Assembly: GCA_964445985.1 (NCBI GenBank)
Contig: CAYUMU010000010.1
Coordinates: 43,338 to 107,337, forward strand
DNA length: 64,000 nucleotides
Direction: 5' to 3'
DNA from: CAYUMU01 sp964445985
GTDB lineage: Bacteria > Planctomycetota > Planctomycetia > Pirellulales > S012-138
Position numbers and translations under genes: made by a program. The notes beneath the pieces were generated by a model. The model saw only the letters and a list, made by a program, of their open reading frames with translations. It ran no database searches and was not told the DNA's origin. How positions within the stretch are numbered: position 1 is the stretch's first letter; the number at the start of each line of letters is the position of its first letter. Of this stretch, positions 29,948 to 38,708 are shown in pieces.

Positions 29948-31144
29948 ATGGCGGCGCTGGATTTGGTGGAGACGCTTTGCGACCTGGTTTCGATTCCGAG
30001 CGTGAACCCCATGGGGCGCGCGGTAGCGGGGCCAGAGTATTTTGAGTATCGCGTGACGGAGTATCTGGAGGCGCTTTTCAACCGGATGGGCTTGCCCTGG
30101 GAGCGCCAGCCGATTGCTCCGCTGCGGGAGAACATTGTGGCCCGGCTCGATGGCGGCGTTCCGCCAGAGGAGGGTGGGCCGCTGATCTTGTTCGAGGCCC
30201 ATCAAGATACGGTGCCCGTCGATGGCATGACGATCGAGCCTTGGAGCCCTTACATTGAAGACGGCCGGATCTATGGGCGGGGTTCGTGCGACATCAAAGG
30301 GGGCATGTGCGCCATGCTGGGCGCCATTGCGCGGCTGGCCCAAGAGCGTGCCGGGAACCGCCCCACGATCATTCTGGCTTGCAGCGTGAACGAAGAGCAC
30401 GGCTACACGGGGGCTTCGGCGTTGCCCAAGCTTTGGGAACGCCCCAACTCGATCGTTCCTCGCAAGCCCGACCTGGCGATCGTTGCCGAGCCCACCAGTT
30501 TGAACGTGGTGCGGGCTCACAAGGGGGCGTGCCGGTGGCGCTGTCATACCAAGGGGCGGGCCGTGCATAGCTCGCGTCCGCAGTTGGGCGATAACGCCAT
30601 TTACCGGATGGGCCGGGTGCTGGCGGCATTCGAGGCTTACCAGCGGGAGTTCGTGCCCACGTTGCCCACGCATCCGCGGTGCGGCCCGGCCAGTTTGAGC
30701 GTGGGGACCATTGCCGGCGGAATCAGCGTGAACACGGTGCCCGACGAATGCGTGATTGAGATCGATCGTCGCATTGTGCCCGGCGAGGAGGGCCGGGATA
30801 TTTTCCGGCAAGTGGTGGATTTCATCACGCCCCGGTTGGGCGACGACGCGAAGAAAGTCATCCACGAAGAGCCGTACATGCTGGGCAAGGCGCTCGCGGA
30901 TACCGACAACGGCGAACTGGGAGCGCGGTTGCGGGAAGTTGCCCGAGGCACGTTTGCCGGCTGCGAGCAAATTGGCGTGCCGTATGGAACCGATGCGGCC
31001 GTGCTCGCCGGGGCGGGCGTGCCTTCGGTCGTGTTTGGGCCAGGCTCCATCGATCAGGCCCACACGGCGGATGAATGGTTGGAGGTTTCGCAACTGGAGC
31101 AGGCGAGCGAGATTCTCTATCAGTTTTGCAAGCAGGGGTGGTAG
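29948..31144 (+). CDS. M20-family metallopeptidase (ArgE/DapE/ACY1 type)
   Basis: 398 residues. Di-zinc peptidase motifs: FEAHQDTVPVDG (metal His and Asp), GRGSCDIKGGM (bridging Asp), SVNEEHGYTGA (Glu-Glu pair), AEPTS and the late GSIDQAHTADEWLEV (metal His). The dimerisation domain (HTKGRAVHSSRPQLGDNAI) lies between. It hydrolyses an N-acyl amino acid or dipeptide; which one (acetylornithine, succinyl-diaminopimelate, other) cannot be told. GGGAG sits 6 bases before the ATG. Monocistronic. Confidence 0.88.
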   Translation: MAALDLVETLCDLVSIPSVNPMGRAVAGPEYFEYRVTEYLEALFNRMGLPWERQPIAPLRENIVARLDGGVPPEEGGPLILFEAHQDTVPVDGMTIEPWSPYIEDGRIYGRGSCDIKGGMCAMLGAIARLAQERAGNRPTIILACSVNEEHGYTGASALPKLWERPNSIVPRKPDLAIVAEPTSLNVVRAHKGACRWRCHTKGRAVHSSRPQLGDNAIYRMGRVLAAFEAYQREFVPTLPTHPRCGPASLSVGTIAGGISVNTVPDECVIEIDRRIVPGEEGRDIFRQVVDFITPRLGDDAKKVIHEEPYMLGKALADTDNGELGARLREVARGTFAGCEQIGVPYGTDAAVLAGAGVPSVVFGPGSIDQAHTADEWLEVSQLEQASEILYQFCKQGW

Positions 31145-31147
31145 GGG

Positions 31148-31174
31148 AAGTGCGGAATTCGGAGTGCGGAGTTG
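31148..31174 (+). repeat. Dispersed AATTCGGAGTGCGG-type repeat, copy 2
   Basis: Shares the exact 17-mer AGTGCGGAATTCGGAGT with 12439-12455. It sits just outside the left end of the insertion sequence. Confidence 0.7.
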
Positions 31175-31197
31175 CCATGCGAGCCACCGGGGTTCAC

Positions 31198-32178
31198 CCT
31201 TGGTATTACCCACATCTTGATCGTTGTTCTTCGTATCGCAGAGCCAGGGCCAGTTTGTCGAAGCCGCGCCAGATGGTGATCCAGCCGGGTTCGCCGTCGC
31301 TTTTGCGGCCGAGGAAGCCGCCCAGGCCGGCCAGTTGGCGATAGAAGTCGCGAACCGTCCAGTTCTCCCGCCGGGCAGCCTTGGGCCGCAGGATCCGCAG
31401 CGTCTTGATCCACAGCTCAGGCACCACCTCCGTCGCTGCGCGCTCCGGTTCTGCCCTGGCCACCGACTTCAATTGCAGCAACCGTACGGCCACCACCGAC
31501 AGCATCCCGGTCACCGCCTCCAGTCGCTGGCTGGTTTGGCACTGCCGGTCTTCCAGGCTGGAGATAGGTTTTTAGCGGGCCTTTGCCGCCCCCCGACCAA
31601 TGCACGTTGCGAGTCAGTTGGGAAGCCCGGATTACCCAGTCCGAGCGCTGCAGCAACCGATGCCAATACACTTCGAAGTTGTCTGCCCCGCGATCCATCA
31701 CGTGCGTGAACCGCGCCTCGGGGGCGGGCGGCCCGATCTGCTCGATCAGCTTTCCCCAAACTTGCGACTCGCGTTGGCGCTGGCGGATTTGATGGTTGCT
31801 TTCCTTCTTCCCCTTTTTCAAAGGGGACCGCCGGTAGAACAGCGCTTGCCCTGCCAGGCCGACGATTTCCTCGCTGGGTGCGCCGCTGATCGCCCAACTG
31901 GCAGGCTCCGAATTGTTCTTCCGCCCATTGCCGCGGAGGCAGCGTGAAACTGACCATGGACCTCTCCTCGCCGTGACGATGCTCGCGATCCATCCGTAGC
32001 ATTGCCAAGGCGGCCTGATCCTGGTCGCCTGCCTCTCGATACTACGTGCTCCGGCCAGAAAAAATCGGGGACACGCCCCAACCCCAGCCGCGATAACCAC
32101 ATCCCTCCGCTAGCATGACCGCCAGACAGACACCCAAACCAGCAATGCTAACCCGGTGAGATGTGGGTAACTTCAAGG
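31198..32178 (-). mobile_element. Decayed IS4/Tn5-type insertion sequence
   Basis: The ends are recognisable inverted repeats: the left end reads CCTTGGTATTACCCACATCT, and the right end, read inward, CCTTGAAGTTACCCACATCT (16 of 20 identical or similar, with TTACCCACATCT exact). The element is about 980 bases, against roughly 1.5 kb expected, so internal sequence has been lost. I see no clear target-site duplication. Confidence 0.7.
31206..31956 (-). pseudogene. IS4-family transposase pseudogene
   Basis: Three minus-strand frames hold successive pieces: the Tn5-like N-terminal domain (MVSFTLPPRQWAEEQFGACQ, start 31956, with GGAGAGG upstream), the middle piece with the second catalytic Asp region (THVMDRGADNFEVYWHRLL), and the C-terminal piece (GFLGRKSDGEPGWITIWRG). 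The part carrying the catalytic Glu box is gone. At least two frameshifts plus a deletion, so it is not functional. Confidence 0.85.
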
Positions 32179-32180
32179 CC

Positions 32181-32552
32181 TTAGGCCCACGTGTCCGTCT
32201 CTTGTGTGTGTGGAATGCGATTGTGTTCCAGCCATTCTTTGAAATCGTAGTAACGCTTGAAGCGAGATGGCAGCAGCGGCAGGAGGTCCAGCATCGGCTC
32301 CTTTGAAGAAGACGGCAGGCTGCGGATATTGTCTTGCAATGCGGGGTCGCTGCTCAGCAGGGACACAACCTGCGGAACAGCCTCTTTAGAAACTGTGATG
32401 ATCCAAGCGATGTCGCCTCCCAAAAAATCGTTCGCCTTGTCGCTGAAATCATACAACTCCGCAACCAGCGATCCATCTTCGCGGAGTTCAATGGAGTGAG
32501 CCGATTGGGGCAGGCCGCCGGTGAGTTTAACTCGTCTTGATTTGCCGGTCAT
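32181..32552 (-). CDS. Hypothetical protein
   Basis: About 123 residues from ATG 32552 (AGGTG 6-7 bases upstream; GTG 32561 possible). The first half looks like a small beta fold (SIELREDGSLVAELYDFSD, IAWIITVSKEAV), followed by a helical second half (ALQDNIRSLPSSSKEPMLDLL, FKRYYDFKEWLEHNRI). No family recognised. Base composition is less GC-rich than its neighbours and it abuts the decayed insertion sequence, so it may be a recent arrival. Confidence 0.6.
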   Translation of the reverse strand: MTGKSRRVKLTGGLPQSAHSIELREDGSLVAELYDFSDKANDFLGGDIAWIITVSKEAVPQVVSLLSSDPALQDNIRSLPSSSKEPMLDLLPLLPSRFKRYYDFKEWLEHNRIPHTQETDTWA

Positions 32553-32802
32553 GGTGGTCACCTAGAATCAAAAACCTGCACGCGAATTGGCTGCGCGCGA
32601 ACTCTCAATCGCGGCCGCGATCCAGCGTCGCCGCCGCAACCCTCAAACGACATGGTTACGCATTGCGTCCCAGCGAGGGTTCAGCCGCCATTTCACCACG
32701 GTGGTGGTGAACAAGCAACCGCCTTACAATCAACGGCACGCCGAGCCCAAAACGCGCCAGTCATCCACCGCCCTGAAACCACTTCATAGCCAAGCCGTAT
32801 CC

Positions 32803-33801
32803 ATGCGAGTCGCCGTTTTTAGTTCCAAACCGTACGATCGAGACTCGCTCGTCCGCCACAATCTCGGGCAGCACGAATTGGTGTTTCTCGAACCACGGCT
32901 CACGCTGGAAACTTCGCCGCTGGCGGCTGGTTTTGACGCGGTGTGCCTGTTTGTGAACGATCAGGCGAATGCCGAGGTGCTTGCCCGGTTGGCCGAGCAT
33001 GGCGTGCGGTGCATCGCCTTGCGATGCGCCGGTTTCAACAATGTTGACGTGCCTGCCGCGCAAGCCGCTGGTATTCGGGTGGTGCGCGTGCCGACTTATT
33101 CGCCGCACGCCGTGGCCGAGCACACGGTGGCACTCATCCTGGCCCTTAACCGCCGCATCCATCGAGCGTTCAACCGGGTGCGAGAAGGAAACTTTTCGCT
33201 GGAGGGCCTGCTCGGCTTCGATCTGGTGGAGAAGACCGTGGGCGTGATTGGCACCGGTCGCATTGGGGCGGTCTTTGCTGGCATCATGCGTGGTTTTGGC
33301 TGCCGGGTGCTGGCTTACGACCTGCACCCCAGCGAAACCTGCCAGGCCGCGGGAGTGGAGTATCTGCCACTCGCCGACGTGTTGGCGCAAGCAGATATTG
33401 TGTCGTTGCACTGCCCGCTGGTGCCGGAAACTAGGCATCTGATCCATCACCAGTCGATTGCCGCCATGAAGCGCGGGGGGATGCTGATCAACACCAGTCG
33501 GGGCGAACTGATCGATACCCCCGCCGTGATCGCCGCCCTCAAGTCGGGCCAGATTGGCTTCCTAGGGCTGGATGTTTACGAGGAAGAAGCCGACCTGTTT
33601 TTTCAAGATCGCTCCAACAACGCCATTGCCGACGACGTGTTTGCCCGGCTGCTGACTTTCCCCAACGTGATCATCACCGGTCATCAAGCGTTCTTCACCG
33701 AAACCGCCTTGTCTCAGATCGCCACCACCACCCTGGCGAATCTCACGGCTTTGCAGGCAGGCGAACCCTGCGTGAATGAAGTCCATGCCCCCCTCCGTTG
33801 A
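32803..33801 (+). CDS. 2-hydroxyacid dehydrogenase (D-lactate dehydrogenase-like)
   Basis: 332 residues. Rossmann NAD site VIGTGRIGAVFAG (148-160) and the catalytic triad of the D-2-hydroxyacid dehydrogenases: Arg233 (NTSRGELID), Glu near 262 (DVYEEEADLFF) and His294 (TGHQAFFTE). The YEEEADLFFQD and HQAFFTETAL segments are typical of LdhA-type fermentative D-lactate dehydrogenases, reducing pyruvate to D-lactate with NADH. ATG 32803 fits the family. Its 3' end overlaps the HemW-like gene by 17-26 bases, so the two are probably translated from one message. Confidence 0.9.
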   Translation: MRVAVFSSKPYDRDSLVRHNLGQHELVFLEPRLTLETSPLAAGFDAVCLFVNDQANAEVLARLAEHGVRCIALRCAGFNNVDVPAAQAAGIRVVRVPTYSPHAVAEHTVALILALNRRIHRAFNRVREGNFSLEGLLGFDLVEKTVGVIGTGRIGAVFAGIMRGFGCRVLAYDLHPSETCQAAGVEYLPLADVLAQADIVSLHCPLVPETRHLIHHQSIAAMKRGGMLINTSRGELIDTPAVIAALKSGQIGFLGLDVYEEEADLFFQDRSNNAIADDVFARLLTFPNVIITGHQAFFTETALSQIATTTLANLTALQAGEPCVNEVHAPLR

Positions 33802-34963
33802 AGCCGCCACCCCTGCTGGCGCGTCCAACCTTTTAGCGCCGCGCGCGGCCTACGTTCACGTCCCGTTCTGCGCCCATCGCTGCGGCTACTGCAACTTCAC
33901 CGTGATTGCCGGCCGGAACGATCTGGCCCCCAGCTACCTGGAGGCGCTCGGCCTGGAACTGAATCAACTTCAGCAACCGCGGCCGGTCGAGACCATCTTT
34001 CTGGGGGGCGGCACGCCGACGCTGTTGGAACCGGCCCTGCTGGAGCAACTGCTCGCGTTGATTCAGCGCTGGTTCCCGCTCGCCCCCGGCGGCGAGTTCA
34101 CGGTGGAGGCCAACCCCGAAAACTTCGATGCCGCCCGAGCCCAACTGCTGGCCGCCGCCGGCGTGAACCGCGTGAGCCTGGGGGCTCAGTCGTTTGCCGC
34201 CGAAAAGCTTTCGCAATTGGAGCGCAACCATTCGGCCGAAGACATTCGGCGCAGCGTGAGCCTGGCGCGCGAGATGGGCGCCGCGGTGTCGCTCGACCTG
34301 ATCTTCGCCGCTCCGGGCGAAACGCTGACCCTCTGGCAACACGATCTCCGCCAGGCCATCGCGCTGCAGCCCAACCATATTTCGACGTATGGACTCACCT
34401 TCGAGCTGGGCACCACCTTTTGGGGTCGGCGGCTGCGGGGCGCCTTGGCCAGCGCCGACGAGGCGACCGAGAGCGCGATGTATGCCGAGTCCATCGACGC
34501 GCTCACGGCCGCGGGCTTTCAGCATTATGAAATCTCGAACTTTGCCCAGCCGGGCTTTCGCTGCCGTCACAACAATGTGTATTGGGACGCTCTCGAATAC
34601 TTTGCGGCCGGGCCGGGGGCCGCTCGTTACGTGGGCGGTTGCCGCGAAGTGAACCATCGCAGCACCACCACTTGGATAAAACGCCTGATTTCTGGCCAAT
34701 CTCCGGTGGCGGAGAGCGAAACACTGGGAATCGAAGACCGAGCCCGCGAAGCCTTGATGCTAGGGTTGCGGCGGATGGAAGGCGTTTCGCTCGCGGAATT
34801 TGCAAGCCGCTGGGGCCGGGGCGTGGAACAACTATTCGGCACGGAAACGCTCGACCGGCTGCTGGCCGAAGGTTTGCTGGCACGATCTGCCGACCGCCTT
34901 CGCCTGACCCGTGCGGGCATTTTCGTGAGCGATAGCCTGTGGCCGCTGATCCTGCGCTGCTAA
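33776..34963 (+). CDS. hemW: HemW-like radical SAM protein
   Basis: 395 residues. The radical-SAM cluster CAHRCGYC (Cys32, 36, 39) is followed by FLGGGTPTLL, the SAM-binding glycine motif, EANPEN and LGAQSF. The heme-binding HNxxYW motif (HNNVYW) is present, which separates HemW, a heme chaperone, from true coproporphyrinogen dehydrogenase HemN. The C-terminal winged-helix part (ALMLGLRRMEGVSLAEF) is complete. It overlaps the end of the dehydrogenase gene; ATG 33785 is an alternative start. Confidence 0.9.
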   Translation: MKSMPPSVEAATPAGASNLLAPRAAYVHVPFCAHRCGYCNFTVIAGRNDLAPSYLEALGLELNQLQQPRPVETIFLGGGTPTLLEPALLEQLLALIQRWFPLAPGGEFTVEANPENFDAARAQLLAAAGVNRVSLGAQSFAAEKLSQLERNHSAEDIRRSVSLAREMGAAVSLDLIFAAPGETLTLWQHDLRQAIALQPNHISTYGLTFELGTTFWGRRLRGALASADEATESAMYAESIDALTAAGFQHYEISNFAQPGFRCRHNNVYWDALEYFAAGPGAARYVGGCREVNHRSTTTWIKRLISGQSPVAESETLGIEDRAREALMLGLRRMEGVSLAEFASRWGRGVEQLFGTETLDRLLAEGLLARSADRLRLTRAGIFVSDSLWPLILRC

Positions 34964-34969
34964 CCGTGG

Positions 34970-34988
34970 CTTGGCCGTCTCGGCCAAG
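34970..34988. repeat. Hairpin repeat CTTGGCCG-TCT-CGGCCAAG
   Basis: A perfect 8-bp inverted repeat just after the HemW-like stop. With its flanks (GG before, AGTGCGT after) it is the same unit as the one at 63913-63942, in opposite orientation. A degenerate third copy (CGTGGCTTGTCTCGGCC) lies near 35055. Confidence 0.75.
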
Positions 34989-35234
34989 AGTGCGTAGGGG
35001 ATTGGGCCGGGTTTGGACTCGGCCGCTGTTGTTGAAGCGGCGCGGATTCACGGGCCGTGGCTTGTCTCGGCCAAAAATCAGCGCCAATACCCCCTTCACC
35101 CTGCGACCTCCACCCGCGCGAGGCAACCATCAACACGATCCCGCACCTGCACGTTGCCCCGATTCCCCCATACATTCGCCACCCCGATTCCCGGCAGCAG
35201 ACGCGGGCCGGCCTGCAAGGTAAGATACTAGGGC

Positions 35235-35975
35235 ATGGATCAACTTCAATTACGCAATCGCGTGTTTCGCAAAGCGGCCACGTCGCCCTGGACTTCGGTG
35301 CCGGCGGTGATTGGTGGGGTTGCGCTAGGCGTGGGCGCCGTGGCGGCCAGCCCCGTGACCATTTTCGCCGGCCTGGTCGGCGTGCTCACTGCCGTGGGCA
35401 GTTGGGCCACGCAGTTGCTGGTCAGAACCGATAGGCTCACCCAGCAAACATTTCAAGAAATGCAGGCGGAAGACGCCCGCCAGCGCGAGCGCGAGCTCGA
35501 CAACCTTTACCGCCGGCTTCGCAAAGACGACGACAGCCACACCCAGCGCAGCTTGCGACAATTGCGCGAGCTGTACGAAAGATTCCGCGAAAACAACCAG
35601 TGGTCTACCGCCGTCGACCGTCGTTCGGCTGTCGAAATCGCCGCCACCATCGAAAAACTGTTCTCGGCCTGCATTGCATCGCTGGAACGATCGCTGGAAA
35701 TGTGGGAAGCTGCCAAGAAAATGGCCACCGAGTCGGCCCGCGCTCGCTTGCTGGCCCAGCGGCAAGGCCTGCTGAAAGAAATCGCCGCCAGCATTGACCA
35801 GTTTGCGGTCACCGTGGACGAAGTTCAGTCGCTGGCCATCACCAAACGGGGGAGCGACGACCTGGCCCGCTTTCGCGAAGAGCTCGATCAGAGTCTCGAT
35901 GTCGCCCGCCGAGTGGAACAGCGCATGCACGATTTGGAATCGGAGTTGTCAGGCCCCTTGGGTCAGCGAGAGTAG
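35235..35975 (+). CDS. Membrane-anchored coiled-coil protein
   Basis: 246 residues. Two adjoining hydrophobic segments near residues 20-62 (SVPAVIGGVALGVGAVAAS, FAGLVGVLTAVGSWATQLLV) anchor the protein; the rest is highly charged, heptad-rich coiled coil (QERELDNLYRRLRKDDD onward). It has no enzymatic motif. It lies 79 bases before the PspA-like gene on the same strand, so a shared membrane-stress role is possible. Confidence 0.75.
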   Translation: MDQLQLRNRVFRKAATSPWTSVPAVIGGVALGVGAVAASPVTIFAGLVGVLTAVGSWATQLLVRTDRLTQQTFQEMQAEDARQRERELDNLYRRLRKDDDSHTQRSLRQLRELYERFRENNQWSTAVDRRSAVEIAATIEKLFSACIASLERSLEMWEAAKKMATESARARLLAQRQGLLKEIAASIDQFAVTVDEVQSLAITKRGSDDLARFREELDQSLDVARRVEQRMHDLESELSGPLGQRE

Positions 35976-36054
35976 GCGGTGTTGCTTCCCCGGCCCCGTC
36001 CGCGCCCCCCCAGTTCAAAGTCATCCGTACTCTAGATAAGGCAGAGGTGGTCTC

Positions 36055-36882
36055 ATGTTTGGAGCCGTCGGTAGGTTTTTCAAGTCCGTTTGGTATCTGA
36101 TGACCGGCAAGGTGGATTCGGCGAGCGGCAACATTCGCAAGAATCCGCATGTCATTCGAGCCACGTTTGACAACATTGTGCGCGAAAAAACCCAGCGGAT
36201 TTCCCAATACAAAGACGCCGTGGCCGCGCTGATTGCCCAAGAAGAAAAGAAGCGTGCCCGCATTGGCCAGCTCACGGAAGAAGTTACCCGGCTGGAGCAG
36301 CTCAAGGCCGGCGCCGCCGCCAAGGCCAAAAGCGTGGTGCAAAAGCTGCAAGCCAGCGGCATGAGCATGGACCAGATCAAAACCAACGAAGACTACATGA
36401 AGTGCCTGGCCGCCTTCAACGACTTCTCCAGCTCGCTCCAAGAAAAAGAAAACCACATTGCCGAGCTCGAACGCGACGTGGAAGAAATCAACGGCACCGT
36501 GGCTGGCCATAAGGTGCAGCTCCAGCAGTTGCTGCGCGAAATCGACAAGCTCAAGGAAGAGGCCTCTTCCACCGTGGCCGATATGATCACGGCGCGCGAA
36601 GAAGAAGAAATCAACAGCATGCTGGCCGGCATCAGCGTGGATACGCACTCCAAAGAACTGCAAGACATGCGGGACATGCGGCAGCAGCAGAAAGCCAAAG
36701 CCCGAGTGGCCCGCGAAATGGCCGGCACCGACGCCAAGCTGCTCGAAAATGAATTCATGGAGTACGCCCGCAGCAGTACGTCCACCGACGAGTTCGATAA
36801 GCTCATCGGCCTCGCCGGCCAAACCGATCAGGCCCAACCGGCTCAAGAAGCCCCCAGCCAATCGCGGCTGCCCGAAGGCTAG
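36055..36882 (+). CDS. PspA/IM30-like coiled-coil protein
   Basis: 275 residues, almost wholly helical, starting with an amphipathic membrane-binding stretch (MFGAVGRFFKSVWYLMTG) as in phage-shock protein A and Vipp1. Long heptad helices follow, with a flexible Pro/Gln-rich end. Such proteins polymerise on damaged inner membrane. GAGGTG lies 6 bases before the ATG. Distant from canonical PspA, so the assignment is by layout. Confidence 0.7.
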   Translation: MFGAVGRFFKSVWYLMTGKVDSASGNIRKNPHVIRATFDNIVREKTQRISQYKDAVAALIAQEEKKRARIGQLTEEVTRLEQLKAGAAAKAKSVVQKLQASGMSMDQIKTNEDYMKCLAAFNDFSSSLQEKENHIAELERDVEEINGTVAGHKVQLQQLLREIDKLKEEASSTVADMITAREEEEINSMLAGISVDTHSKELQDMRDMRQQQKAKARVAREMAGTDAKLLENEFMEYARSSTSTDEFDKLIGLAGQTDQAQPAQEAPSQSRLPEG

Positions 36883-37104
36883 ACTGCCGTTGAGTGCCTG
36901 GGGGTTGGCTAAGAGCGGTCGTGGCAGCGGAATACGACCTTCGCGGCAATCCGCAAGAATATCGCGACCTGGCCGAAAATCCGCGGCACGCCGCCAACGG
37001 TGAAAGACCTGCAGGCGTTGTTGGAGCAGTTGCGCGGGGAAGAAAAAAACGGTAAGTGATAGGAACGGAAATGAGTTGAACGGCAGAAACGGCGAGCAGA
37101 GGCA

Positions 37105-37848
37105 ATGAAACAACGACTTCCTGGCTATTGGACGATTCAGATTGAAAGTGACTTTGGTCACGAGGTGACGCCGGACGGGTTCACAATAGTTGACACGGAA
37201 TCGACCAGTCTCTGGATTGTTGTGTATGAAGACATGCCGTGGAATCCGGTTCAGGCAGTAGATGCCTATTTGGAGGATCATTTTATCGAGGAACGGTTTC
37301 CGACGTCCATCGCGGTCGATAGCGTTGATGCGATGAGGGTCTTCGCGAACCTGGACAAGAATAATCTGAGAGCTTTCGCCGCTCGCAGTGGGCGCGTCAT
37401 CGAGCTCGATGTAACGTGGAGGCAACCGGGTGGATTGCAAGTTGCCCTTCAAATACTCGAAACGCTTCAATGGGAACCGCCGGACTGGGTGTCGCTATGC
37501 GTATGTGCGGAACCGCCACTAGTCCTTCTTTGGGAGGAATTGGAGCGTGCTCCCGGGTTCATCGTTTCCTCAGAACTTCAATCGCAGATATACAATTCCG
37601 ATCAAGCATCCGATGCTCTCTTAATTCTTCGCAAGGCCCTAGATTCCCCCGAAGTTTCTGTGCGTTTGACCGCGTGCAGTATATTGCCTCAACTCGGACC
37701 TATCGACGCGATTACGTCGCATCGTTTGGAAAGCGCACTGCACGACGACAATAACGAAGTACGTGCTGCTGCGGCCCAAGCTCTTAGTGAATTGGGTGGC
37801 CGCGGTGAGAATCAGCCCTACCCTGGATTACCGCACCCCCCAGAATGA
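37105..37848 (+). CDS. Hypothetical protein with C-terminal HEAT-like repeats
   Basis: 247 residues. The first 130 residues form an unfamiliar alpha/beta domain (GYWTIQIESDFGHEV, LWIVVYEDMPW, LRAFAARSGRVIELDVTW). The last 75 are HEAT-like (ALLILRKALDSPEVSVRLTACSILPQLG, HDDNNEVRAAAAQALSELG). Codon use and base composition are less GC-rich than the neighbours, suggesting transfer. AGAGG lies 4-5 bases before the ATG. Confidence 0.7.
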   Translation: MKQRLPGYWTIQIESDFGHEVTPDGFTIVDTESTSLWIVVYEDMPWNPVQAVDAYLEDHFIEERFPTSIAVDSVDAMRVFANLDKNNLRAFAARSGRVIELDVTWRQPGGLQVALQILETLQWEPPDWVSLCVCAEPPLVLLWEELERAPGFIVSSELQSQIYNSDQASDALLILRKALDSPEVSVRLTACSILPQLGPIDAITSHRLESALHDDNNEVRAAAAQALSELGGRGENQPYPGLPHPPE

Positions 37849-37940
37849 AGGATGGACGATGACAAAATATAGCGGCAATCCGGGAATCAAATGATCAACG
37901 CCCCACTCATGATAGCTCTCTATAGGTTCGGAAATCCTCT

Positions 37941-38708
37941 ATGAAGCGCAGGCCGTTTGTATTGGCAATCACCGGGGCGAGCGGGGCCGTGTATGCCACG
38001 CGGCTGCTCGAAGTGTTGATCGTCACGGGGCACGATGTGCATCTCTCCATCAGCGAGACCGGCCGCGAACTGCTGCGGCACGAGCTGAACTTGCATGTGG
38101 ACCTGAATAACTTTCAGCCGCAATCACTCCTGCCCGACAGTGGGCAATTGCGCATCGATTCCAAGCTCCAGCAGTTGCGCAGCCTCTCGGGCGTATCGAC
38201 CGAAGACAGCAACGTGCTGGAATCGCCCGGCGACCCGCCAGGGCAAATCATCTACCATCACTTTCGGGACTTCACGGCGGCGATTGCCAGCGGTTCTTTC
38301 CTCACGGCCGGCATGGTGGTCTGCCCCTGTTCGGGGGGCACGCTCAGCGCCATTGCCCAAGGATCTTCGACCAACCTGATTGCCCGCGCGGCCGATGTGC
38401 ATTTGAAAGAGCGGCGACCGTTGGTGCTGGTGCCGCGCGAAACGCCGCTGTCTGCGATCCAGTTGGAAAACATGAAGCGGTGCGTGGACGCGGGGGCCGT
38501 GATGCTGCCGGCCTCGCCCGGCTTTTACCACGGCGTGCGGGGTGTGAGCGATCTGGTTGATTTTGTGGTAGCCAGGGTCTGCGACCAGTTGGGAATTGAG
38601 CACAATCTGATGGCCCGCTGGGGCGAAACGCCAACCGCGTCCCCCGTGATTCCGCCGGTCGAAACCGCTGGCGAATCCGATGCGAAAGACGAGCTAGAGA
38701 AACTGTGA
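37941..38708 (+). CDS. ubiX: Flavin prenyltransferase UbiX
   Basis: 255 residues with the UbiX signature: ITGASGAVYATRLLEVL (FMN phosphate loop), VCPCSGGTLSAIAQGSSTNLIARAADVHLKE and LVLVPRETPLSAIQLENM. It makes prenylated FMN for UbiD-type decarboxylases. A 35-45 residue insertion around residues 55-95 (LPDSGQLRIDSKLQQL onward) lengthens it beyond the usual 190-200. Its TGA overlaps the ATG of ubiA, so the two are translationally coupled. Confidence 0.93.
   Translation: MKRRPFVLAITGASGAVYATRLLEVLIVTGHDVHLSISETGRELLRHELNLHVDLNNFQPQSLLPDSGQLRIDSKLQQLRSLSGVSTEDSNVLESPGDPPGQIIYHHFRDFTAAIASGSFLTAGMVVCPCSGGTLSAIAQGSSTNLIARAADVHLKERRPLVLVPRETPLSAIQLENMKRCVDAGAVMLPASPGFYHGVRGVSDLVDFVVARVCDQLGIEHNLMARWGETPTASPVIPPVETAGESDAKDELEKL

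Noticed and set aside
36913..37059. A 48-codon frame ending KDLQALLEQLRGEEKNGK after the PspA-like gene
   Set aside because: It looks protein-like but has no start codon after the stop at 36910, so it may be only the tail of a lost gene; too little to annotate.
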